From Liopterus haemorrhoidalis (lineage: Eukaryota > Arthropoda > Insecta > Coleoptera > Dytiscidae): a stretch of DNA of 64,000 nucleotides. The stretch is taken from positions 50,648,250 to 50,712,249 of the forward strand of contig OZ020613.1 in the NCBI GenBank assembly GCA_963971575.1, read 5' to 3'. A model generated the notes under the pieces. It was not told the origin of the DNA. It saw nothing but the letters and a program-made list of their open reading frames with translations, and did no database searches. The position numbers were made by a program, and so were the translations under genes. This document shows positions 37,626-46,419 of the stretch, in pieces; the stretch's first letter is position 1, and the number at the start of each line of letters is the position of its first letter.

Positions 37626-39494
37626 CTAGGCCACACGCTTTTGGGCGCCAAATTGTTGTGCTACAATATGTCTTTTCGGTTTAACCGCTGCAGGGCAATT
37701 GTCGTCTAAATGAGCCCATTTCTTAGAACCTTTACAAAGACATTCTATAACGCCTTCGAAACTCTTACCGTCTTTGAATTCTCCCACAACACATTGGCTT
37801 TGTACGAAAGTGCTGTTTTGAGTACAAGATGTTATTGTCCAGTTACAATTTTGTACATTAGAATCCAGACATTTGGATTGCACAGGTCCACATTCTATTT
37901 CTGTCATGTTCTTCAACAATTTTGCGCTCCCTCTAAATGCGGTGGTGCAGCCATCGACAACAAATAAGTTGAAGTTTGATGTAGCAGAAGAAATATAATT
38001 ATATCTTTTGGTTATAACCGAAATAACTTTGTTATTATTGTCTATTATGGGTGTTCCGGAAATCGGTATCCATTTCCTGATATCGACTACAAACGCTGGT
38101 CTAATCACGCCGACTTTGTCTACGGCTTGCATATTCGCCGTAACTTCTACACATCCTTTAATAGGGCACAATACTCGAAGTTTCTGTCCAAATTTAACTT
38201 CGTTGATTACCCAACAGCTATCCTTCTTAAAGGATATATCTGTTCCAACTTGTCTGTAGTCGGGCCTTTTACCGTATGCCACAATGTGGGTGGCTGTTAC
38301 GTAATCGCTGCATACTCCCACCTCTGGGTTATAGTCAAAGATTTTTCCATTGATCTCGAGGTGTGTATTGGGTGTGGTAATTTTTCCTTCAGATGCTTTA
38401 GGTTTTAGCATCTCTACGACAGCTTGTGTATTAACGACTTTTAGTTGTTGATACTCGGAGATAGGCTGTCCACCCTCAGATGGTCTTGGTAGGGTTTTAT
38501 GTTGAAACACACGGGTTTCGACCTTATTGTTTGCGAATCTATTTCTAAACATACTTTGCCTACGTTGTCTATTAGCTAAAAATTTTTCTTTCTGAATATT
38601 AAAATATTCAACTTGACGTGCCTTCCACGCTTCTTGTCTCCTTAGCCAATTTTCCTGGCGTTTATGAGTATTTAGAGCCCATTCGTCTCTATTTTTGCGC
38701 CAAGATTGGGCTCGCTTTTCCCAATTTTCCTGGCGTGTCTTATGCCAGTTTTCCGAACGTTCGGCAAAGTATTTTTCTCGAAGAGATATCCATCTCTCAC
38801 GTTGTGCTTGTCTCATTAACTTACGAGACCCTATTGTCGCAGCTTTATAGTATTTATGGGCTTGTCTGGAACATTGTGTTCTAGTTCTTTTTCCTTGGCG
38901 GTCTTCTGCCAACTTAGGTCCATTCTTGTATTTTTGGAACGCTTGCTTCTCAACAGATAAACTACCAGACAATTCCAAAGCTATGATCTCTCTATGAGAG
39001 ATTTGTGTGTGGGCCCTTTTAGAAATGTCAGTGTAAGAAGAAGGTGGTTTGTGGCTACCTCTTTCAGCCATGTCTCTCTTTTCGGCTTTCTTATATTTAT
39101 TGACTGCCGAAGAGACTTGTGCGTGTGTGGCTGTCATTGGGTTTAAGCCAATAGCAGAAACTGCGTGGCTTTGTGCTACCGCGGCTTGGTATTTTCGGTT
39201 CGCCACAGCAACGTGGGTTTTAGAGTTAGCCCACTGTTGGTAGTTGCTAACCGCAATCGGGTTAACAATGTTTGGCGGGGTTCTGAGGGTTTGAGCAGAG
39301 GGGCTCTTTGAGAAAGAACTTTCTCCTTGGGTCTGCTTCTCTGTAGCACGAAGGTAGACGTAGTGGAGTCCTACGATGACGCTGTCTGGCAGGCTACCTG
39401 CAGGTACGACTAGGCCCCCCTGCAGGATGCGCAGCGTTGGATGTTGGAACTGGTGGAACCGGTGGAATTCTTCGTCTGGAATGACCCGGTGCAC
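37626..39494 (-). CDS. Viral polyprotein-like ORF with serine-protease-like domain inside Gypsy-B LTR (unit 1)
   Basis: An open frame of 622 codons. Only about residues 52-608 come from the foreign insert; the ends are read-through of LTR and primer-site sequence. Residues 215-320 are strongly basic, with Trp at regular spacing (250, 258, 265, 272, 283, 290), resembling an RNA-binding or coiled region. Residues about 380-500 look like a chymotrypsin-fold protease. Candidate catalytic residues are H403 (ATHIVAYG), D419 (VGTDISF) and S479 (PISGTPIID), with the spacing and C-terminal barrel pattern of flavi/pesti-like NS3 proteases. Alphavirus-type capsid proteases are an alternative. Residues 510-600 are Cys-rich with sequons at N529, N551 and N560. 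No transmembrane segment is seen. The first in-frame ATG is at residue 120, so it is a fragment of a longer protein. Family placement is from motif reading only. Confidence 0.5.
   Translation of the reverse strand: MHRVIPDEEFHRFHQFQHPTLRILQGGLVVPAGSLPDSVIVGLHYVYLRATEKQTQGESSFSKSPSAQTLRTPPNIVNPIAVSNYQQWANSKTHVAVANRKYQAAVAQSHAVSAIGLNPMTATHAQVSSAVNKYKKAEKRDMAERGSHKPPSSYTDISKRAHTQISHREIIALELSGSLSVEKQAFQKYKNGPKLAEDRQGKRTRTQCSRQAHKYYKAATIGSRKLMRQAQRERWISLREKYFAERSENWHKTRQENWEKRAQSWRKNRDEWALNTHKRQENWLRRQEAWKARQVEYFNIQKEKFLANRQRRQSMFRNRFANNKVETRVFQHKTLPRPSEGGQPISEYQQLKVVNTQAVVEMLKPKASEGKITTPNTHLEINGKIFDYNPEVGVCSDYVTATHIVAYGKRPDYRQVGTDISFKKDSCWVINEVKFGQKLRVLCPIKGCVEVTANMQAVDKVGVIRPAFVVDIRKWIPISGTPIIDNNNKVISVITKRYNYISSATSNFNLFVVDGCTTAFRGSAKLLKNMTEIECGPVQSKCLDSNVQNCNWTITSCTQNSTFVQSQCVVGEFKDGKSFEGVIECLCKGSKKWAHLDDNCPAAVKPKRHIVAQQFGAQKRVA
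37633..37650 (-). other. Gypsy-B primer-binding site
   Basis: After the LTR end and an ATT spacer, the minus strand reads TGGCGCCCAAAAGCGTGT. It begins with TGG as required for pairing to a tRNA CCA end. The tRNA was not assigned. Repeated every 6383 bp. Confidence 0.65.
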
Positions 39495-39841
39495 GTTGGG
39501 TAACGTGATGGTAGACCAGGCTACCTGCAGGTACGACTAGGCCCCCCTGCAGGGTACTGGTGGCTGGCTCGTTAGCCGGGCTACCACTCAAGGATTACCA
39601 CGGGTGGAGTCCTTGAGGGAATTACCGGCTGTAGAGAGCTTGCTGGTTGCAGCTGGTGGAGAGTCTAGGGAGAAGTTCTGGAAGCCTTGGGGGTGTCGTA
39701 ATAAAACAAGTTGTTCACTAGGCGAGGATCTCGGAGCGAATGCCGTTTGGGGAGAGAGGCGCGCTATATAAAGGAAGTTCGGTGTCGCCCCCCCACTCCT
39801 AAGGGTGAGAGCGGGTGACGTCACAGAACTACCCCTTAACA
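37654..39841 (-). repeat. Gypsy-B unit LTR 1 (2188 bp) containing viral-like insert
   Basis: It starts TGTTAAGGGGTAG at 39841 and ends ACAACA at 37654 on the minus strand. Its outer part (39350-39841) equals the short terminal LTR. The inner 1.69 kb (about 37660-39350) is foreign, bounded by gtgctac at 37658-37664 and its inverse gtagcac near 39343-39349. A TATA motif lies at about 39764-39771 on either strand (ctatataaagg on plus). Copies: 44037-46224, 50420-52607 and 56803-58990. Confidence 0.88.
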
Positions 39842-40036
39842 ACACCACTCTGCCCAAGACGACAGCCGCTATCGCTTTTATTGATTAAATATAATACATT
39901 CTACTTATATCTAACTTATAACTACTAAATAATGAATATATATATACTATGGTATGGGGGGGGGGGAGCGAGGCAGCATCCAGCTCCTCTGGTCTGGCCG
40001 ACATCCTGTCGACATCGTGGTTGGCCTCTCGGTCAG

Positions 40037-43000
40037 CTACTCGTCGTCGTCCACGTCGCTGCCTAGAACGGAGACAGGCGACTGTGGTTCTTCGACTGGT
40101 GGAGCAGGCTTGACGTCATAAGCCGGCACTCGGACGGCAGTCCCCTCTCGGTCCACGGTATACACCCTACCTGAGTGTAGTTCCCGGATGGCATAGGGCC
40201 CTAGCCACCTCGGGTGGAAGCCGGCATGGAACTCCCTCTTCGCGCTCGATTGCGGGTGCGACCGGACCATAACCCGGTCCCCGACCTGCAACGCTTGTCC
40301 TCCTTCCTCTTCTCCAGTGTACCGCTGGGCATAGGTCAGCTGGTGTTCCCGGATGTCCTCCAGACGTCCGTCGCGCTCGGGTTGACCCATGGCAGGCTGC
40401 TGGCCCGGCTGTAGCCGGCGATCTCCAGGGAGCGGCAGATTGTAGCCCAGCAGAGCTTCGCTGGGTGTGTACTGGGTCGCCTGGTTGCGCCGGGTCCTCA
40501 AGTCCTTGAGGATGCTGGGCAGGTGTTGTGCCCAGCGGGTATGCGGCTGCCCCTGCAGCCGATTCCGGAGGCCCTTCTTAATTTCTTGATTCCTCCTCTC
40601 GACGGGATTGGCGCGAGGATGGTAAATGCCCGTCTTGAAGTCTCGGGCACCCCATTGTCGACAGGCCTTCTTCCACCGGTAGCTGGTAAATTGGGGTCCG
40701 TTGTCGGTCAGGACCGTATTGGGATACCCAAACCGGTTAAAAACGTTCTCCTCCAGGATCCGGACGATGTTTCCCGTTCGGGGCTCCCCAATGGCAAAGG
40801 CCTCCACCCATCTGGTGAAGGTATCCGCAGCCACCAAGATGTGTGTCTTCCCCGAGCCGGTCCTTGGGTATGGTCCCATAAGGTCTATCGACACCGTGTC
40901 CCATGGGGCCGTCGGAAGCCTAGGCTGCAGCGGGGCTGGACGTCTCGGTGCCCCGGGCTTGATCGCTGCGCAAGGTAGACAGCGCTGGACGTACCTGCGG
41001 ACTTCTTTGGGAAGCAGCGGCCAGTAGTACCGTCCCTGGACCGCCCTCAGCGTCTCTTCTCGTCCGGGATGACCAGCTGCGTCATGCAGCTCGTGCAGGA
41101 CAGGCAGTCGTAGCCCTTCAGGCACGTAGAGCTTCCTTCCGCCACCTGCCTTTTCCCACAGGCAGCCGTCCTCGACGGCCATATTTTCCGCCAACGTCCG
41201 TTGGTCTGGATCCTCTGGGTCCTGCATCCGCTCGATGATCCTCTTCGTCAGTGGGTCTGTCTGCTGACACTCCGCAATCTGGTCTGGTAATGGGTCCTTC
41301 AGGATGGCGTTGATCTGCCCAGTTGCCGGGGGCAACAGCCGAAGGTGGGCGTACTCCTCGTCAACGGAGCCCGCCTTATCCGGATCCCGTGAGAGCGCAT
41401 CCGCCAGCTCATTCTCCCGACCCGGACAGTGCTCGATCTTGAAATCGAACTCTTGGAGAAGTAGAGCCCACCGGAGCAACTTGGCCTTCGTGTCTTTGAA
41501 TCGGTGCAACCACGTCAGTGCCTTGGAATCCGTACGGACCGTGAACTTTTGCCCTTCCAATAAAGGCCGGTATCTCCTCACCGCCCAGATGAGGGCGAGG
41601 CACTCCTGTTCGTTAACGTGATAATTCTCCTCGGCTTTGGATAATCGCGCGCTGGCGTATGATACGATGCGCCGTTCCCCTTGCTGTCCCTGCTGGAACA
41701 GGACTGCTGCAATGCCCACTCCACTGGCATCGGTCTGTAGGACGTAAGGTAGCCCGGGTGTCGGCCGGTGCAGTTGCAACGGCTGTCGAAAAGCTTCTTG
41801 CACTGACCTGTGTGCTTCCTGTGCGCTGCTCGTCCAGCGGAAGGCCTTCTTCGGGGACAGTAGATCCGTTAGCGGTGCGCAGATCTCCGCAAAGTGGGGC
41901 ACGTAGTCCCGGACCCAATTGCAGAGGCCAATAAACTGCCGCAGTTCCTTACGCGTGGTTGGGGCCGGCTGATCCGCGATCTGGCGAAGGTGCTTCTCCA
42001 TCGGCCTCGTCTCATCTCCTACCACCAGGTGTCCCAGGTAGGTCAGCTCGCTGGTCCCGAACTCGCATTTGTCAACAGCCAGACGGAGTCCGTGTTCTTC
42101 GAGACGTTCGAATATTAAAGCCAGATGGCGGAGATGTTCCTCATACGTCTGGCTGTAGACAATTATGTCATCTAGGTAGACGAGGCAGAACTCCCTCAGG
42201 TATCCGGCCAGAACCTCCTGCGACATCAAACGCTGGAATGTAGCCGGGGCGTTCTTCAGACCGAAGGGCATCACATTAAAGTGGTAATGCCCCCCGTCTG
42301 GCGTGCTGAAGGCTGTGGCAGGTTTCGAGTCTTCCTCCATCCGGATTTGCCAATACCCGCTTTTCAAATCCAGGGATGAAAAGACGCGGGCGGATCCTAG
42401 GTCTCGTAACGTCTCCTGGATTACGGGCATCGGTGTGGGCTCACTGACGGTGGCCTCGTTGATCTTTCTGTAGTCTATACAGAACCTAGGCTGCCCGTCC
42501 TTCTTCTTCACCAGCACTACAGGACTGGCATACGGAGATGTCGATGGCGAAATTATGCCATTCTGCAGCATCTCCGATACCTGTTGTTGTATGATCCGCT
42601 TCTTTTCATCGCTCACCCGGTACGGATGCGTGCGAATGGGTTTGCCATGTAGCAGCTGGATCCGGTGCCTTAACGTCTTCGTGCCGCCCTGACCGCGGTT
42701 AGGTTCCCTGAAAAGTTCAGGGAACCGCTCCAACAGCGATCCGAGTTGGGTGGCCTCCTCATCCGGGAAACCATGCCTCACATCGGAGGAGCCGATCGAC
42801 TTCCCTGTCGGCCGAATTTCTGCCGCCCAGTAGGCGGTATGGCGGCGATGCTTCCCGAAATGAATGCACCGACGGTGGAGATCGATCGTAGCTTGGTGCT
42901 GGGTGAGCCATGGGACCCCCAGGATACAGTCAGCCGCCAATTGGGGGCTGACCAGAAAGTCCGTCTGACTCACGTGGTCCTCCACGTGGACGGGCAGGAC

Positions 43001-43222
43001 CTCCCGACCGTCCACCTTCATGGGTTGTCCAGAGGCGGCGAGCGGGGCGTCCTCGGTCCGTTGTGGCCTTTGCGAGAAGCGGGCGTGTATTACGTTGTGC
43101 GCTGCGGCGGTATCAATCAGCGCACGAACCTGGTGACTGCCTATGGTGACGTGCAGGCAGGGTATTTGTGGACCGGGAATGGTCGCGAGGAGGGTCGGTC
43201 CGTTCTCCCAACCCCTTACGCG
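40037..43222 (-). CDS. pol: Gypsy-B unit 2 pol
   Basis: The same protein as unit 1 pol, 6383 bp away, with all protease, RT, RNase H and integrase motifs intact. I saw no amino-acid difference. Confidence 0.93.
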   Translation of the reverse strand, partial: RVRGWENGPTLLATIPGPQIPCLHVTIGSHQVRALIDTAAAHNVIHARFSQRPQRTEDAPLAASGQPMKVDGREVLPVHVEDHVSQTDFLVSPQLAADCILGVPWLTQHQATIDLHRRCIHFGKHRRHTAYWAAEIRPTGKSIGSSDVRHGFPDEEATQLGSLLERFPELFREPNRGQGGTKTLRHRIQLLHGKPIRTHPYRVSDEKKRIIQQQVSEMLQNGIISPSTSPYASPVVLVKKKDGQPRFCIDYRKINEATVSEPTPMPVIQETLRDLGSARVFSSLDLKSGYWQIRMEEDSKPATAFSTPDGGHYHFNVMPFGLKNAPATFQRLMSQEVLAGYLREFCLVYLDDIIVYSQTYEEHLRHLALIFERLEEHGLRLAVDKCEFGTSELTYLGHLVVGDETRPMEKHLRQIADQPAPTTRKELRQFIGLCNWVRDYVPHFAEICAPLTDLLSPKKAFRWTSSAQEAHRSVQEAFRQPLQLHRPTPGLPYVLQTDASGVGIAAVLFQQGQQGERRIVSYASARLSKAEENYHVNEQECLALIWAVRRYRPLLEGQKFTVRTDSKALTWLHRFKDTKAKLLRWALLLQEFDFKIEHCPGRENELADALSRDPDKAGSVDEEYAHLRLLPPATGQINAILKDPLPDQIAECQQTDPLTKRIIERMQDPEDPDQRTLAENMAVEDGCLWEKAGGGRKLYVPEGLRLPVLHELHDAAGHPGREETLRAVQGRYYWPLLPKEVRRYVQRCLPCAAIKPGAPRRPAPLQPRLPTAPWDTVSIDLMGPYPRTGSGKTHILVAADTFTRWVEAFAIGEPRTGNIVRILEENVFNRFGYPNTVLTDNGPQFTSYRWKKACRQWGARDFKTGIYHPRANPVERRNQEIKKGLRNRLQGQPHTRWAQHLPSILKDLRTRRNQATQYTPSEALLGYNLPLPGDRRLQPGQQPAMGQPERDGRLEDIREHQLTYAQRYTGEEEGGQALQVGDRVMVRSHPQSSAKREFHAGFHPRWLGPYAIRELHSGRVYTVDREGTAVRVPAYDVKPAPPVEEPQSPVSVLGSDVDDDE

Positions 43223-43968
43223 TTTCCCGTCTTCTTCGTCTGGGATGGGCAATTCCAGCTGGAATGCCCACTGCCACAGTACCGGCAGTTAATCTGGCGA
43301 GGCTCTTCCTTCTTCGCCGGCGTGTCCTTCGCCGGAGGCTTCGATGCTGGCATATCCCTTATGATAGCATCGATCTCCTCGATTGCGTCGAGCAACTCTT
43401 CGAAAGTTGCAAACGACCTCCCGGAAAGTGCCAAACGGCGCTCGGGAGTCAACTGCCCCAATGTCAGGCGCACCTGCGTCTTGGAGGGGATACCGTCTCG
43501 ATGACGGCGCCAAAGGGCTATCTTCCGGGCGACGAAATCTCTTCCCGATTCCGACTTAGTTTGCCGGACGGAGAAGAGCTCGTGCGTGAGATCTTCCGTG
43601 ATGGTCTCGCCATCGAAGCGCACCAGGAGGCGCTTCTTAAATTGTGCCCAGGTGAGTCGGGCGTCTACGAGTGGTGCAAACCATTTTGCAGCCTCACCGC
43701 TCAGCTGCTGCCTCGCGATTTCCACGTAGTCTTCGTCTTCGAATTTGTCCTTTTCGAGGGCTTTCTCGAGCTTCTCCAGGAAGCGGATCGGGTCCTCGTT
43801 GATGGCCCCCGAGTACGTCGGGGGTTTAACTGTTGGGCGCCAGCGGGAGTTTTTCACGAGACAATCCCGCATTGTCTCTAAAAGCTGCTGGAACCTTTCA
43901 TCCGGGTCACCTTCAGGAGGTGACGGCGGCGACGGAGGTCCCTGGGACCTTCTGGTTCGTCTCGACAT
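43216..43968 (-). CDS. gag: Gypsy-B unit 2 gag
   Basis: The same 250-aa Gag as unit 1, with the CRYCGSGHSSWNC knuckle and the slippery heptamer at 43222-43228. Confidence 0.9.
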   Translation of the reverse strand: MSRRTRRSQGPPSPPSPPEGDPDERFQQLLETMRDCLVKNSRWRPTVKPPTYSGAINEDPIRFLEKLEKALEKDKFEDEDYVEIARQQLSGEAAKWFAPLVDARLTWAQFKKRLLVRFDGETITEDLTHELFSVRQTKSESGRDFVARKIALWRRHRDGIPSKTQVRLTLGQLTPERRLALSGRSFATFEELLDAIEEIDAIIRDMPASKPPAKDTPAKKEEPRQINCRYCGSGHSSWNCPSQTKKTGNA

Positions 43969-44008
43969 CGTTGTCGAAGGGGTCGTGGGTTGTTGGCGTT
44001 GCCGAACG

Positions 44009-45877
44009 CTAGGCCACACGCTTTTGGGCGCCAAATTGTTGTGCTACAATATGTCTTTTCGGTTTAACCGCTGCAGGGCAATTGTCGTCTAAATGAGCCC
44101 ATTTCTTAGAACCTTTACAAAGACATTCTATAACGCCTTCGAAACTCTTACCGTCTTTGAATTCTCCCACAACACATTGGCTTTGTACGAAAGTGCTGTT
44201 TTGAGTACAAGATGTTATTGTCCAGTTACAATTTTGTACATTAGAATCCAGACATTTGGATTGCACAGGTCCACATTCTATTTCTGTCATGTTCTTCAAC
44301 AATTTTGCGCTCCCTCTAAATGCGGTGGTGCAGCCATCGACAACAAATAAGTTGAAGTTTGATGTAGCAGAAGAAATATAATTATATCTTTTGGTTATAA
44401 CCGAAATAACTTTGTTATTATTGTCTATTATGGGTGTTCCGGAAATCGGTATCCATTTCCTGATATCGACTACAAACGCTGGTCTAATCACGCCGACTTT
44501 GTCTACGGCTTGCATATTCGCCGTAACTTCTACACATCCTTTAATAGGGCACAATACTCGAAGTTTCTGTCCAAATTTAACTTCGTTGATTACCCAACAG
44601 CTATCCTTCTTAAAGGATATATCTGTTCCAACTTGTCTGTAGTCGGGCCTTTTACCGTATGCCACAATGTGGGTGGCTGTTACGTAATCGCTGCATACTC
44701 CCACCTCTGGGTTATAGTCAAAGATTTTTCCATTGATCTCGAGGTGTGTATTGGGTGTGGTAATTTTTCCTTCAGATGCTTTAGGTTTTAGCATCTCTAC
44801 GACAGCTTGTGTATTAACGACTTTTAGTTGTTGATACTCGGAGATAGGCTGTCCACCCTCAGATGGTCTTGGTAGGGTTTTATGTTGAAACACACGGGTT
44901 TCGACCTTATTGTTTGCGAATCTATTTCTAAACATACTTTGCCTACGTTGTCTATTAGCTAAAAATTTTTCTTTCTGAATATTAAAATATTCAACTTGAC
45001 GTGCCTTCCACGCTTCTTGTCTCCTTAGCCAATTTTCCTGGCGTTTCTGAGTATTTAGAGCCCATTCGTCTCTATTTTTGCGCCAAGATTGGGCTCGCTT
45101 TTCCCAATTTTCCTGGCGTGTCTTATGCCAGTTTTCCGAACGTTCGGCAAAGTATTTTTCTCGAAGAGATATCCATCTCTCACGTTGTGCTTGTCTCATT
45201 AACTTACGAGACCCTATTGTCGCAGCTTTATAGTATTTATGGGCTTGTCTGGAACATTGTGTTCTAGTTCTTTTTCCTTGGCGGTCTTCTGCCAACTTAG
45301 GTCCATTCTTGTATTTTTGGAACGCTTGCTTCTCAACAGATAAACTACCAGACAATTCCAAAGCTATGATCTCTCTATGAGAGATTTGTGTGTGGGCCCT
45401 TTTAGAAATGTCAGTGTAAGAAGAAGGTGGTTTGTGGCTACCTCTTTCAGCCATGTCTCTCTTTTCGGCTTTCTTATATTTATTGACTGCCGAAGAGACT
45501 TGTGCGTGTGTGGCTGTCATTGGGTTTAAGCCAATAGCAGAAACTGCGTGGCTTTGTGCTACCGCGGCTTGGTATTTTCGGTTCGCCACAGCAACGTGGG
45601 TTTTAGAGTTAGCCCACTGTTGGTAGTTGCTAACCGCAATCGGGTTAACAATGTTTGGCGGGGTTCTGAGGGTTTGAGCAGAGGGGCTCTTTGAGAAAGA
45701 ACTTTCTCCTTGGGTCTGCTTCTCTGTAGCACGAAGGTAGACGTAGTGGAGTCCTACGATGACGCTGTCTGGCAGGCTACCTGCAGGTACGACTAGGCCC
45801 CCCTGCAGGATGCGCAGCGTTGGATGTTGGAACTGGTGGAACCGGTGGAATTCTTCGTCTGGAATGACCCGGTGCAC
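44009..45877 (-). CDS. Viral polyprotein-like ORF in Gypsy-B LTR (unit 2)
   Basis: The same as the unit 1 ORF except one residue (residue 277 is Gln here and His in unit 1; base 38664 is the variant position). The protease-like residues and the Cys-rich end are unchanged. Confidence 0.5.
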   Translation of the reverse strand: MHRVIPDEEFHRFHQFQHPTLRILQGGLVVPAGSLPDSVIVGLHYVYLRATEKQTQGESSFSKSPSAQTLRTPPNIVNPIAVSNYQQWANSKTHVAVANRKYQAAVAQSHAVSAIGLNPMTATHAQVSSAVNKYKKAEKRDMAERGSHKPPSSYTDISKRAHTQISHREIIALELSGSLSVEKQAFQKYKNGPKLAEDRQGKRTRTQCSRQAHKYYKAATIGSRKLMRQAQRERWISLREKYFAERSENWHKTRQENWEKRAQSWRKNRDEWALNTQKRQENWLRRQEAWKARQVEYFNIQKEKFLANRQRRQSMFRNRFANNKVETRVFQHKTLPRPSEGGQPISEYQQLKVVNTQAVVEMLKPKASEGKITTPNTHLEINGKIFDYNPEVGVCSDYVTATHIVAYGKRPDYRQVGTDISFKKDSCWVINEVKFGQKLRVLCPIKGCVEVTANMQAVDKVGVIRPAFVVDIRKWIPISGTPIIDNNNKVISVITKRYNYISSATSNFNLFVVDGCTTAFRGSAKLLKNMTEIECGPVQSKCLDSNVQNCNWTITSCTQNSTFVQSQCVVGEFKDGKSFEGVIECLCKGSKKWAHLDDNCPAAVKPKRHIVAQQFGAQKRVA

Positions 45878-46224
45878 GTTGGGTAACGTGATGGTAGACC
45901 AGGCTACCTGCAGGTACGACTAGGCCCCCCTGCAGGGTACTGGTGGCTGGCTCGTTAGCCGGGCTACCACTCAAGGATTACCACGGGTGGAGTCCTTGAG
46001 GGAATTACCGGCTGTAGAGAGCTTGCTGGTTGCAGCTGGTGGAGAGTCTAGGGAGAAGTTCTGGAAGCCTTGGGGGTGTCGTAATAAAACAAGTTGTTCA
46101 CTAGGCGAGGATCTCGGAGCGAATGCCGTTTGGGGAGAGAGGCGCGCTATATAAAGGAAGTTCGGTGTCGCCCCCCCACTCCTAAGGGTGAGAGCGGGTG
46201 ACGTCACAGAACTACCCCTTAACA
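44037..46224 (-). repeat. Gypsy-B unit LTR 2
   Basis: A 2188-bp LTR, shared between units 1 and 2 sides of the tandem, with the viral-like insert. Confidence 0.88.
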
Positions 46225-46419
46225 ACACCACTCTGCCCAAGACGACAGCCGCTATCGCTTTTATTGATTAAATATAATACATTCTACTTATATCTAACTT
46301 ATAACTACTAAATAATGAATATATATATACTATGGTATGGGGGGGGGGGAGCGAGGCAGCATCCAGCTCCTCTGGTCTGGCCGACATCCTGTCGACATCG
46401 TGGTTGGCCTCTCGGTCAG

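Noticed and set aside
37626..39494. Interpretation of the 622-codon frame as a retroviral env
   Set aside because: It lies upstream of gag within the LTR and has no signal peptide or transmembrane segment; the protease-like motif pattern fits better.
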